Part shown: piece after piece, positions 45,972 through 60,119 of the stretch
Layout: every line of letters starts with the position of its first letter
How positions within the stretch are numbered: the stretch's first letter is position 1
Source: Unio delphinus
Lineage: Eukaryota; Mollusca; Bivalvia; Unionida; Unionidae
NCBI GenBank assembly: GCA_029339505.1
Contig: JAQISU010001239.1
Location: 4,212,501 to 4,276,500, forward strand
Length of the DNA stretch: 64,000 nt
Reading direction: 5' to 3'
Program-made: the position numbers and the translations under genes
The notes under the pieces: model-generated
What the model saw: the letters and a program-made list of their open reading frames with translations, nothing else
Told to the model about the DNA's origin: nothing
Databases searched by the model: none

Positions 45972-47884
45972 TTATGTCCCTTGCTGATGCTGATAGGTCA
46001 CATGATGTGTGTGGGTAATAGGTATGGCTTTGGCTAACTCATTTATATTTTGCACTGAGGTGGCTGCAGAGGAGTACGCTGTTACTGGTAGCATGTTCCC
46101 AGCATGAAGAGTGGCTTGTGACACATCCACTGTCTGTATCTGCTGCATTGGAATGGTTTGGGTATTATTAGTTGGAAGGTTTTCCAAAAACCGTAATGTT
46201 TCCATGTAGCCAAGAAGTGTGGAGAAGGTCTGATTTTGACGAGGATCCGATGTATGAAGTACTGAGGTTCTAGCATTCTGATCTCGTTGCTGCTGGTAAT
46301 CAGCCGTCTGAAGCACACCGTTTGACCTAGTCAAGTCTATGTTTGGTTGCTCCTTATTTATCATCACCTGATGCTGTTGGCCAGTGGCAGGGTTAATGTA
46401 CATATTAGCAACAGGTGTGGCATGTGTGATGTTCCTGTAATCCATCGTTTGGTCCACACTTTGGCGAATGGTGTTCTGTGGAGTCAAAATGTACTTCTCA
46501 TTTATGGTATAATGAGTTGGACCACTAGATGTGTGAACTGTAGGCATGCCTGGTGGCGCCTGTAAGTTGGCAATACTTGGAATGGTTTGTGCATTTGCAG
46601 GATCATATAGGGTCGAGATCTGAATCTCCCTAGTATTGAGATGTGGCTGGATAACATTGCCTGAGACATATGATAGGTTATGCAGGACTTGAGAAGCCAT
46701 TGAAGTTGCTGCTGCAAGAACCTGTTCCTCTTCTGATGTTGGGACAGGAGTTTGAATTGCTGCCATTGCTGGATCAAGTTTCTCATAAAGTTGGTGTTTT
46801 TCACGTTTGCGTACAATTCCCTCCCCATGGCTTCGTCTGTGTCTAGTGTGAGAATTATCTCCTGTATGTGATGTGCGTAAATGTCTGGTCAGATGATCTT
46901 TGCGACCAAACCTCTGAGGGCAGTATTGACAGAGAAAATCCTTTTTCTTGGTATGTGTTATCATATGTCTTTTGACATCTTTCCGTGTAAAAAATTTCTT
47001 ACCACATTCAAAACACTGATGAGTTTTTTCAGTAAGGCTTTTTGCAGCACGAGCACCAGTATGAATTTTTAAATGAAACAAGAGTTCCTCTTTTGACATA
47101 GCTTCTTTTTTACAGATCTGACATACAAGAGTTTGTCCTGATTCTGCAGCGTGGAAAGCCATGTGAGTCCTGTATGAAAAGTTGTATGAATATTCCTTAC
47201 CACAGAGTTCACATTTCCAGATTTTTTTGTTTGGGTCATGAGTAATGAGATGGTTCTTCAAATGGTCCTTGCGATTAAAAGACTTGTCACAATAAGGACA
47301 CTTGTGGTGTCGAGGACTTGTATGAATTAGACAATGGCGTTCCAACTTGAACTTGGACATAAATCCTTTGTTACAACCTTCAATTTCACATATGAAAGGT
47401 TTGATACCAGTGTGTTGATACACATGAATATAATAGGCAGCCTCAGCTACAAACTTCTCTTCACAATGAGGACACTGGTAAGGATCTCGTGTCTTTTTAG
47501 GTCCCCTTTTCTTCTTTTCTTTGGGTGGCTTGAGTTCTTTAGTTGGTTTAATGTCTTTAAATTCTTCAGGTTCTTCAACCTCGTTTGGACCTTCTTCTAG
47601 TTTTTCCTCCTTTTCAGGTGGTGGAGGTGGTTCCAAAGGCCTTGTTCTAGGTCTTCCTCTTTTTCTGAGCCCTTCTTTTTTCTGCTGTGAAAAGGATTCT
47701 TTCAATCGGCTCTTTTCTAATTTCTGCCTCCAAGTCTTTGTAGGTTTCACATATTTGCGAGGCCTGCCCTTTCGACGTCCACTCACACGTCGAGCAGATG
47801 GCTTGCTGATGCAGTCATGACTCTCCAGGTCTATGAAGCTGGGAAATGTTCCATTACACACAGAGCAACTCCAGCTACTTCCAC
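45972..47884 (-). CDS. PLAG-type zinc-finger exon, AT-hooks and C-terminal tail
   Basis: One 1,913-bp exon after TTTTCTTGCAG encodes 636 residues plus TAA. In order: a CCHC-like degenerate finger (CSVC..HDC), AT-hook-like GRRKGRPRKY and KRGRPRTR, a Pro/Glu/Lys-rich linker, seven C2H2 fingers (codons at about 47480-46866), and a long Gln/Asn/Thr-rich tail. The finger spacing, HDPNK linker and final GRKDHLTRH finger match PLAG1/PLAGL, which also have seven fingers. A degenerate finger and GRP-rich basic patch directly after the PR domain is also the PRDM10 layout. Confidence 0.93.
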
Positions 47885-50800
47885 CTGCAAGAAAATGCAT
47901 ACAAAGTTACAGTCACAAAGTTAAAGTCACAACATCCTGACAAAAACTCAGCCTTTCAAAAATTTTGGAACATAGCTATAAATTTGTGAAAATTTCATAG
48001 ACATTTATTTGTAGCCACAAATCATCTATAGGCCGTTATAAGTTTGTCAAACTGCAAATAGCATTAACACTGATCCGCTGTCATATAATGTGCTGCCGGA
48101 TCAAAGTCTATGTTATCTGTTCTACCAACTACTCCTTACAAACTGCACAGACCCAGATTGGCCAGTGCATTATGTGATGATTTATCTGGGTCTAAACACT
48201 TGAATTGAATATTTAGTAAATTATAGATGTTACTTGAGAATTTGAATTCAAAGGCAAATGCAAAAATAAATGTATACTGAAATAAGCACCATATTTTAAT
48301 AACAAATGTAAGTGTACAAGCATGTAGATGGAAAAAAATTCCTAAGTTCTAGAAGGATCATTCAATTTATATACACACACAAACATATTGATTGGTTTTT
48401 AATGGTCAGTTGATTGATTTTAATGACACTATTACTAAGATATTAGCTCTATTATACCAATGAAATAGAAGCTAAGTACTTTTATAAAAAACACACTGAG
48501 GCAGCTTATCTAGGCTAGTCTCCGTGACTGCAAAACCTGCAACTCTGGGATTATGTGGTCTACCAAGTAAGCCACTGCAGCTTTCTATAAATGGCTTGCT
48601 ATAGCTAATTCCTGCAGTCTATATATACACCTTCCCCCATTCCCAGTACTGTGAGATAACCTAAAATCTGTCACATATATAGAATATCTTCCAGCTATAC
48701 CAGCATAGTAACAAAATTTTGTCTAAGCATATCTATGTATGGCCCATCACCTGAGTAACCCACAACTCATGGTCACTCTGCAATCCATAACCTATAAATC
48801 ATGGTCACTCTCCAGTCCATAACCCATAAATCATGTCTCCTCTCCAGTCCATAAATCATAGCCACACTCTAGTCAATAATCCATAACTCATGATTGCTCG
48901 CCAGTTCATAATCTATAATTAATAATAGGGCATAACCGATTAGCATTTTTCTACCGATTCCCGATTCCGGATTTTGGGCATGAAATTTTTCCGATTCCGG
49001 ATATGATTCAATTAATCAGAAATGCTAAATCCGTATTTTTTTTTCTAAAAAATTTTATCTTCCGTTTCCGGGTTTCTGGTATCTGGTTTTGCCGTGTCCA
49101 GCACGTTACTTAGTACTTTACCATATCCGGCTTCATTTCCGGTTTTCACCCGTCGGTTCAAATAGATTGTCTCACAGCGTGGTTGTGTTGACCATATTGG
49201 ACTTTTCTGACTTATTATTTAACTTTATTAACGCACTATCGAATGACACGCAGTGTTAGACACGGTGCTATAGAAATTCAACTTTATTATTTTTATTATC
49301 TGAATCGGTCGTTCCTGCCTTGTCCGACTCCGATTAATCGGAAGTTCATACTATCCGGTGGAATCCAATTTCCGGATCAAAAGTTGGTTATGCCCTAATT
49401 AATAACCATTATCCAGTCCATAATCCATATATAGTAAACACTTTCCAGGCCATAACTCATAAAGCATGGTCACTCTCCTGTCCATAATCCAGTCCTAAGT
49501 CCATCCTCATACTCAAGTCCATAATCCATCAATCCTAACAATTATTGAGTCTGTAAGGCATAAATCATGGTCACTCTCCAGTTTCATAATCCATAAATCA
49601 TGACCACGTTCTAGTCAATAATCCATAAAACATGTCACTCTCAAGTCCATAATCCATAAATCCTAACAATTATTGAGTCTGTAAGAAATAAATCATGGTC
49701 ACTCTAAAGTCCATAACCCATAAACTGTAGCCATTATCCAGTCTTCCATCATATCTAATATTGGGCCATATGTGTCTGATAAATGGATCAATATGAAACC
49801 AGTCAAAAGTGGCAACCCATTGGAAAAATATCAAAATTGGCCTGTGTACATGGGAGGCTTCTGTTATTATTATTTTATCAAAATTATTTTATATGCACAA
49901 TTCACCAAAATCGTAAAATTTATGTGTATCATTATTATTATTATGTTATCAAAATTGTTTATTATGCAGAATTCACCAAAATCATAAAATACATGTGTAT
50001 CTTGTTCTCTCTCATAGAAAGGTTCCACACAAGATTACTTTATCCAGCTCACTTTGATCCAATCTATCAATTAAAACATCATACACTTAAAATAATCATT
50101 AATTTGTATACCAAGAGAAAACACTGATTTCATTACTGATTTACATGTGACTGGTCAGCCAAATTGTACAAACTCAGCTTCAAAACAGCTGATCATGCTT
50201 AAAAAAAAATATATGGATTAGATAGTATCTCAGCTTAACGAAATCAAATGACAACTTGGCTCTGACTGAGGCCTGACAAATTGTACAAACCCAGCTTGAA
50301 AACAGCTGATCACGCTTTAAAAAAAAATATATGGATTAGACAGTTTTTCAACTTAAAGGAGACTAGAAATGAAAATTTTTATTTTATAAATGTAATTCTT
50401 TACAAATTCTAATTCGAATATAATGTTTAAAAAAATAATATCGTGTGCGGATATTGATTATATTGCGAAGAAGATACAATGATTCCATAAATTGCTGAGT
50501 ATTTCCGAGTTTTAATGAGACGCCAGATCACGTGGTCTTGTGACGTCATACTAGCCAGTCCTCGTATACAAACAGAAACATGGCAAGCGAGAAAGACCAT
50601 TCATAACGGTTTTCATCGGAAGTAATTTTTCACACACACAAAAAACAACACCCCACAAATTAATCTGCAATGAGGAAATCATACATAATTAATTTCAACA
50701 TTAAGAAGCTTCCTTTCTATGATTCAATTACAGTGTATTTTACATGCATGATACAGTTAGCATATTGACAAATCTGTAAGTATATACATGCTTCGTTAAA

Positions 50801-51075
50801 ATAGATTACGTACTGTACTGGTCAGTGCTGAAAGAAATGTTTTAAGCACAGGCCCCGGGCTGATGACTTAAATAAACTTACTAGCCCTGACTGAAATTCC
50901 ACCAACCCGAACAGTTCATATATTTTAACTTTCAAACCGGGAGAAGAAATAAAGAAAATAAATTCCAATTTTGGAGGTATTTCCTCCCTATCTCGTAATA
51001 TCTCTCTTGATTTTTCGCAGTTAACTACCGATTATTTCAATGTCTCTCAATTTTCATTTCTCAGAAGAAGAAAAT

Positions 51076-51170
<95 letters not shown>

Positions 51171-54100
51171 CAAGTGTGCAGTCCACAGATGTCATATTCT
51201 ATTTTATCAATTGTGAATATTGTAGTGAAGAAATAATTAATATCACAGGACAGTTTTTGTCTTCAGTAAATAGTTTAAGATTAAACATTATTCACGTAAA
51301 TTTCGGATTAACTACTACAGAATTACTTCTTGTAAAAAAAAAAAATGTCACCAATTATTTTGAAACACATGAATTATCACAATAAAGGATGCGTAATTTT
51401 CTCTGCAAACAAAATCTCCATTTCCGCAACACACAAAAAAACTCGGCCAGTTAACACCTGACATTCCTCTGCCATATATGTAAAGTTTCATTACCATGAT
51501 TAAATTAAAAAAAGGAATTTTAAAAAATATGACGCAGAATATGTGTCCCTAAAAAACTAATTCAAAATAAATATTTAATTCAGTAAACAGTGTTACATAT
51601 CTTAACACTTAAACTAAAGGAAATAGGGTGGGATATAAAATGTGGGAATACAATGGCCACATACATGTACGGTAACGTTTGACTGCAGATTTGAACTCTT
51701 AAAATGAAGTCTTTGGCCTCAAAGTTACAACAAAATTCGGCATAGTTTATTTGACAATGAATTTCTGGTGCTTTCATACACACTCTGTAGCACATGGTTT
51801 CTTTGAATTATGTCAGAGGGCCAGTCCTTTTCACAACATAAATGCAATGATAAGGAATAATTGTTAATTTGTTAAACTGGCATTATGTTTGTGTACTTAA
51901 TTCTAACCTCTAAATATTATGCAGACCAGAATATAAAAAAAGGGTCTTGTCCTGGGGGATAATAATGCGTATCACAGGGAGAAATTGCACATTGGTGCAA
52001 ATGGGCGGGGTCAATAGTCGCCTCTCCCAATTTCTATTGTCAGCCAATTAATGTGAAAGTTTGATTTTATATCGGATCTCTTTTCTTTTAATCACTGCTA
52101 TTTAAACTGCCCAAGGGACAGTTTTATATCAGTTCCAATCATTACAGATTTCCGTTTATACATTTTACGTGTAAGAGGCATAGATTGAAAGGTTGTTTTT
52201 TTTTAAAAATAATTTTTTTAATATTTTTTTAAAAAAATTACTTAAATTGTTTTTCTCAAAACACGACCGTGTCAAGGGTTGATAATCTTATTATTATTAG
52301 TTTTTTTTTAGCAAAGCTTCCATTTGATTTAAGTCAGATCTCAATTTCACACAGGATAGTGGTGGCTTTATTTAGATTGCAATCTTGAAGAATAAAAAAA
52401 ACATTTACTCATTTCATCAGCACGATCAGGTGTCGGGCTGTCATATTTTTTTTATTAGCACTTACTCGGCCTTCTGCCTATTTTCGTAACTCGTACGTTT
52501 GACACTCTTTACCAGGATTTAAAATATACAATGGTATGTCTGGAACAGTTTCAACTTTTAGTCTAGGCCTAGTATTCGTGTATCCTAGAGGTTCTATTTT
52601 TTAGGATCCCTCTGGTAACATTCCTTTGAGAAATGTAATGATCACGGATTGCTGTATGGTGTTGCATTGAAATCGACTCGTTTGTAATAATGTATCCAGA
52701 CCTTCTTTATGCCTTTATCATTTGGAAAAGAAAAAAAATGTTGTCCATAGCCTTTTCTTAATGCGCTATTTACACCCGTAAGCAATAATACAAAATCGCC
52801 AGTTGGGATGCTGGAGTCGCTACTATGACGTCACATCACGAGAGTAACCGAATAGGTGCGGAAATTTTGCATACAAGGTCATGGAAATTCAGCTCGTTGA
52901 ACATATGCCAGTATTTAAATACTGGGATTGCGGTCGCATATAATAATTCAGAATAAGGTTTTCTTCATTAGTGTTGTTCTTATTATTCTATATTTCCATT
53001 GGTTTCTGGTCTCCTTTAATGACATCAAATGACGATATGGCTCATGACCGAGGTCTGTCCAAATTGTACAAACCCAGCCTCAAAACAGCGGATCACGCTT
53101 AAAAAAAAAATATATGGATTAGACATTATCTCAACTCAATGAGATTACTTGGCTCATGACAGAGGTCTGTCAAAATTGTGCAAACTCAGCTTGAAAACAG
53201 CTGATCGCACTTAAAACAAAAATATCTGGATTAGACAGTCTTCAACTTAATGAGATCAAATGACGACTTGGATTATGAGGTCTGTCATAAATAGGGAAGC
53301 TCCATATAGCTATTCCCAAATTTAGCCCATTTTTACAAATTTTAAATATCAAATGTACCTGACCCTGATGCATGTGACTCATATCTCTTCTCAGAGATGA
53401 ACTCTAGAGATAGCATTAATTGGCAAAAAGATGAAAATATAGATCTATACCTTTTATAATGACCCAATATAACATGACAACTTTTACCCCTTATCTTGCA
53501 AAAAAATTGCTAGACCCTGTTTACTAATATGAAAACCGCCTCATTGTCAAATTTGACATACTGACACTTTTGAGTTATATTCCAGTGACTGTAGTATGGT
53601 GAGGACAAGGGAGATAAGAAATGCTGCACAAGATAATTCATTTATCTAAACTATAACTTCCCATGAAGCAAAGAATAAAATCTGCATATACTAAAAGGTC
53701 AGTGTAAATGTGCTCCAGTCATTGCTGAAAAGTAGGGAGAACCACGGTTTGGTTACAAAACACCTAGCAAATGAAGCAAGCAGGTGACCATTACATGTGA
53801 CATTTATTAAAAAATTTGCCTGGGGAACTTGTAATTGCCTTTTAACCAGGTGATCAAAAAGTATAGGTGATCATTAGGACAGGTATGACTCTACCTAATA
53901 CCAAAGAGCCAATTTTAAAATAACAAGAATTCCAAAGAATGAATGATCACCTGCTCTGGCATGGCATAACTAAGAAATTTGCTATATTGTTGAAGCAAGG
54001 ATAGTCAGCCAAGCTCATATACTTTTATCTGTCATGAGAAGTTGTTGTTGTTGTTGTATGGTTTCACACCATTTGTCAGCACAAGATAGAATATTCATGG

Positions 54101-57100
54101 CAGCCAGTATTTATGGTGGAGGAAGAACCATGGTAAAGAACCACCGACCCACTAGTAGTTACTGGCAAGCTTTCTCACATACCCACATTGGCCGAATCCA
54201 AGATTCGAACCCATGCAGACAGAGTTGAGATGGCAGTGATCTGTAATGGAGAGCACTTTAGACCACTCAGGGCCCCTTGGTAGAAAGTAAACACAATACC
54301 CTAAGTATAAAATACTGGTCATGGTGACCTACTTTTCCATTTAGTGGGTAGAACCCTTCAAGATAAATACCCTGATTGTGTTTATTGCCTAAACATTTAA
54401 AAGTTTCAGAGAAACAAAAACTTCAGTATTTATTTTTCTGACTTGCCCCTGCATCTTGTTTCACAGTTAAATTTGAAGAAAAAAAACCCACAAGTACATA
54501 ATAACAATGCATCATGAAAGGTGTAGAAAATACCCACAACCATCAACACTGTTTGCAAGCCTGTACATTGTGTGCTGACTAGTATACAATGACCCTTTTT
54601 CTTGAAAAGCTAAAGAAAATATTGCGCCTATGATGACAAAACCATCAGAAAAGTGATCTTAGTGTCTCTCCTGTGAATTACTGGCATCCCATAAATAGGA
54701 CAAGTCAGCAAGTTTCTACCTGCTTCTTCCTCTATTTCTTCAACCAAGAGAGGTTTGTTCATCTGCTTGGCATAGTCGGCGGAATACCACACCTTCAGCT
54801 CTGTATTGGAGGGAATTGGCTGCAAGATCAAAATAAAGTTTTGGACAGCAAGATTTCATGAATTTTGTACAGATTTTTAATATTGCACATTTTAGGAATT
54901 TTTCTGCAAATTTCAAGACATTCTTAAATTGGAGAAAGTAGAAATTTGTGTCTGTTATTATTTCTCTTGCACTAGTAACATCTAGGTTGGTACTAAAATG
55001 TCTAATATCTTCAATTTCTTTGCTCTCCCGAAAATGGCTGTACTTTGGAACTTGATGTTCCAGATCTAACTCTCAAATTAGTTTAGTCTTCACCTAATTT
55101 AGTACTCTTATTTCCAATCCAAAAAATAATTATGTAGTTCCTAAAGTTTCTTCTGAGAAAAAAATTAAATCTCTTTTGTCACCAATTATTTCTGAAAATA
55201 CTCCACTCTATCAATCAGCAGTGACTCCACACTTCACAGACAAAAGGCAAATGTTGATATTTTCATTTAAAAAACTGGTTGTTTGAATTGATCTGAACTG
55301 TCATTCCAAATATCTGATGGCCTTTAGAGCTTTGGCAATCACCATTATGTTATATCTACAATAAGCCCTTGTATAATAATGAACTAATCGAGAGACTGAC
55401 CAGGTACAATTTATTCTTTAAGAGTAGCTAAGTGAATGTTACACCTGATGAAGAGAAATACTGCTTTCACAGGCATAATTCAGTGAACTACACTCAACAT
55501 CACCTTCCACCAATATATGTGAAATATAAACAATACACATTGTACCTACTGTATGACGTCTTGTGAAAAAACCATATTTGTACAACTAACCATTCATCAG
55601 AAGTAGTGGTAACATAATTTTAAAGATAACCATCAAGATCATTAAAATAGAGGTTTGAAATGTACTGTTTTCCTTTAAAACAATGTACCTGTGTACATCA
55701 TAATAAGTCTTTAAGAAAAAACTCTAATGTCAAAATGACCACATGTTAGAGCCAAATTACTGCCGTTACATGCAAAATGGCAAATATGCCAAACCATCTG
55801 AATAATACTGAATATTAAAAGATATCAGTCCTAAACTGCATTAGGTTTCATTTAAAACTGATGATTTTGACATTTAATCACATTAAAAGCCATGTCATTT
55901 TCTCCCTCGGAATAAGAAACCTGGCAATTTTTCGCATGCCTGCAAATTAATCAAATGTTGATTGGCTAAATTCATAGGTCCACCAATTTTGAATCCTGGG
56001 ATAAGATTTGATGATGTTACCATTGTAAACACAAGAGGCAATGACCAAATTATGCTGGATACAGTAAGTGATTCTAATGTAATATACAGTTCTCACTTTT
56101 CTATTGATATCATCCAGCACTTGGGCAAGGATTTAATTTTATCTAATGTACACTTTTTCTTTTCCAAACGGCTTAAAATAACAGGCCTTCCTTTCTTCAA
56201 ACCCGCTTGAATCGATTTACCCACCATATGTGAATGTTGTTATTAGATTAGAAACGAACGGATTTTGTTGACTTTATCCCATCACTACTTTTAGGGCACT
56301 CCCGAAAATGAAAGGAATTACCATTGACTACTAACTGAATTTGGTGGTGGCACCTATTAATTCTAAATTGAATAAGTGATTATCTTTTAAACACAACATC
56401 TTGAATACTTCCAATAAAATTGTGTCAGATAGCTAGTGTTGTTCCGATTATCGATTATAATCGATGATCAGTTGGTTGAGTGAACCAATTCGCCAATCGA
56501 TTGTGAAACGCCATAATCGATTGCATGGTAAGGGAGACAACTGTGAAGCGCTGGCACAGACTAGTTCAATCCCTTTGTTTGTTGGGAAGAAAACCGAGGA
56601 TTCCGAACAAAATGTTAAAACCCCGCTAAATATCATACACGTGCCATGGATGAAAACGATCGCAAAATAATATATCCATATCCTGGAGGAAAAGCTCGTT
56701 CTCGTGTATGGACATATTTTGGATTTTACAAAATACAGGAGGGTCCACCGACAAAGGAGAATTTAGATACAACGAAGGTCATATGCAAACTCTGCAGAAA
56801 GGAATATGCAAACAAAGGTAGGTCCAGCTATTCTCATTGAAATCATTGCGGGGATACATTTATTTTTGGCAAACACATTCTCCAATACATAGTGCAAAAA
56901 ATGAACAATATTCTAATTTTTTTGTGGTGCTACACGAAAACAAAATTATCATGGGATACGCTTTACATTTTAGGACTGTGGAACCATGATATTAGCCTTC
57001 CGATCCACAACAGTAAAGCTAAATTATGTATTCCCTTCATAACTTCCAAATATATAAACATACACCATAGTTAGATTTTTTTGGATAATTTGGAAACAAA

Positions 57101-60026
57101 TAATGTCGTCAACGATGAATGCAATTATTAGGAGACAGAACAACCTCGTATAAAATAAATGAGTTGCACGCACGCACACGGAAAAACGTTTCATGGCATT
57201 CCAGTATCAAATATTTTAAATCAAGAATTTTATTTTCATTAAATCATTTGTGTACTTTGTGCTTTCCTCTAATATAGCATGTGTTGTTGTTAAAATACTT
57301 CAAATTTCTTTTCATAATAAAGCTCCATGTCATGATTATGATTGAAATACATAAATAATCACAAGATTATCCTGCTATTTAGGCATATATGATAATGACG
57401 GAAAAGTGATCTCTGAGGTTTGTTACAGATATTCCCTGAGACATGTGACTATTTAAAAACATAAAATAACTTTTTAAAATGTTGCAAATTAATTTTAAAA
57501 TATATGTACAAATTTAATATTAATTTTAATCCTGATTTTCTTTAAATAATTTCATTCCATTCATTTAAGATACTTGTGCATAAAGAATTTGTTGTTTGCT
57601 CTTTTTTCTTCTCAATATAAAAACATTTATTTCAAATACATTCCAGGCAATACTACAAATTTGGCCTTTCATCTTGATCATGACCATAAGGAAATGGGAT
57701 CAGCGACAGCAAGAGGTGCTGATGTTTCCCCCCAGCCACCCAAACAGACTAAGATTGATGAACAATTTAAGAAGCCAACAGAGAGGATGTCAGCTACAAA
57801 GCAGAAAGAAATTGATGATGCACTCTTGAAACTTATTGTTGGCAAAGTTCTTCTGCTAAGCCTTGTTGACCATACATATTTGAGAAACTTTGTGATGCTT
57901 CTTAATCCAAGGTAAGTTTTAAATGATAACATTAAAAATTAGTAATATTTATTTAAACTGACAGTGAGAAAAGAAAAAAAGGTGTGAATCCATTTGATTC
58001 TAGATGTCAACACTGTTGAATTTTGAATTTTCATACCTAAATTAAGCAGTATTTAATTAAATATAATGCTGTCCTGTCTAAATAAACATTAAATAAATTC
58101 ATTATTTTCACTATATTTAGACATAGTAAATATTCCAAATACATGTCTTGTTTGACTACCATGACTAAATGTTTCAAACTTTACATTTTCAGGTATGAAA
58201 TTCCAGGTCGTAAATTAGTGTCCTCCAAACTAGCTGTGAAGAAAGACCAGGCTGAGAAAAAAGTAAAAGAGGAACTACATGATGTTCTTGATATAGCTGT
58301 TACTCACGATGCATGGACTTCATTAAATACAGAAAGTTATAGTACAGTGACTGCACATTTTATTTCCAAAGATTGGGAATTGAAAAGTGTTGTCTTAGAA
58401 ACACGAAAAGTTGAAGGCAGTCACACTGGGGAAAATATAAAAGAAAGCCTGTTGGCCACTCAGAGGCGATGGAATCTTCCAACACCAACTGGAGTAACTG
58501 ATAATGCAGCCAATGAGATCAAGGCTTTTGATTTACTTCAATGGACTCGATTTGGTTGTTATGGTCACAGATTCAACCTTATTGTGAAAAAAGCTTTAGC
58601 TATACCAGAACTGTCACGAATCATTGCAAAGCGGCGCAAACTGGTGACTTTTTCCATCAAAGCACGAGCATAAATGATTTGTTAATGAGAAAGCAGCAGT
58701 TACTACTTGACATAGGTGCTAGAGGACACAAGCTCAAGATGGATGTTCCAACTAGATGGAATAGCACTCATGACATGCTTGAACGACTGCTTGAGCAAAC
58801 ACCTGCTATTATGGCTGTTATCAGTGACCCAAACATAAGCAAGTCAACAGCCGCAACATTGAAAAATTATGTCTATAAATTTGACGAACAAGCATTGGTT
58901 GAAAAACTTGTTTAAGTTCTCTCACCGTTCCTGAATGCAACAAACAGTGTTTGCAGAGACAAATCACCAACCCTTCATAAAGTTATCCCAATACTTCTTA
59001 AACTTACCAAATGTATAGAAACAAATGCTGATGATCTACCTTCAATTGCTAAACTTAAAGATGTAATGAGACAAGAACTTGACAATAGAACACAGGACAA
59101 AGATCTAGCTCTGTTGGGCTGTTTATTGAATCATACTATGAAGGATCTGGAGTTTCTATCTGACAGTGAGCGAGCAGATGGACATGCTCTGCTTTTAAAG
59201 GTTGCTCTTGATATGGCTGATGTTAAAGTGAATGTCCAAGTGGAACCAGGGACTAGTGATGAACAACCTTCAGACTCATTGCCACCTCTACCAATTGCAC
59301 CATCACTACTAAATGTCAGAGATGACAACACTAAAACTGTGGTTACACTTAGTCCACCAAACAAGAAAGCAAAGGTCAATGTTGACATGGATGATTGGTT
59401 GCAAGATGTTGTTTGCCTTGGTGAAAGTCAACAGCCAATAACAGATGTCATCCACCAGGAGGTTTCTAGATATCTAGTTGCTGCTCCATATGATACCAAT
59501 CTCACAATGTTACAGTGGTGGAAACAAAACTGCCAGTTCTACCCCCATCTTAGCTTACTAGCTCGGAAGTACCTAAGTATTCCGGCATCATCAGTATCCA
59601 GTGAGAGGGTATTTAGTCTGGCTGGACATCTTGTCAGCAAGAAACGGGCTCGTTTAAGTTGTGACAATGTGGACCTGATAATATTCTTAAACAAAAACAT
59701 TAACTATTGGTAATGTCAGTGTAACAAGCTCAAGAAGAAACAGTATTCTGAAAAATGATTTTTGTGTTCAGCATTGCTCAAACATTACATGATTTTGCTG
59801 ATAAATAGTTCAGTTAGTTTGAAAGTTTTTGTAATTGGTGTTTTTTTTGTTTTGTTTAAACTGCTTTGATTGTAGTATTAGTAACTAATGACAAGCAAGA
59901 AAAACATTTCTTTCTATACTTTAAACAATTGAAAAATCACATATGAATAAAAGTGTTCTGGGGGATTGTTAAGTCTTTCAGCTGCATAAAACTGATAAGC
60001 CAAAGAAAGTTGCTTTTGAGGTTAAA

Positions 60027-60119
<93 letters not shown>

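Noticed and set aside
47334..47820. + strand ORFs inside the zinc-finger exon
   Set aside because: They are shadows of the conserved - strand zinc-finger coding sequence.
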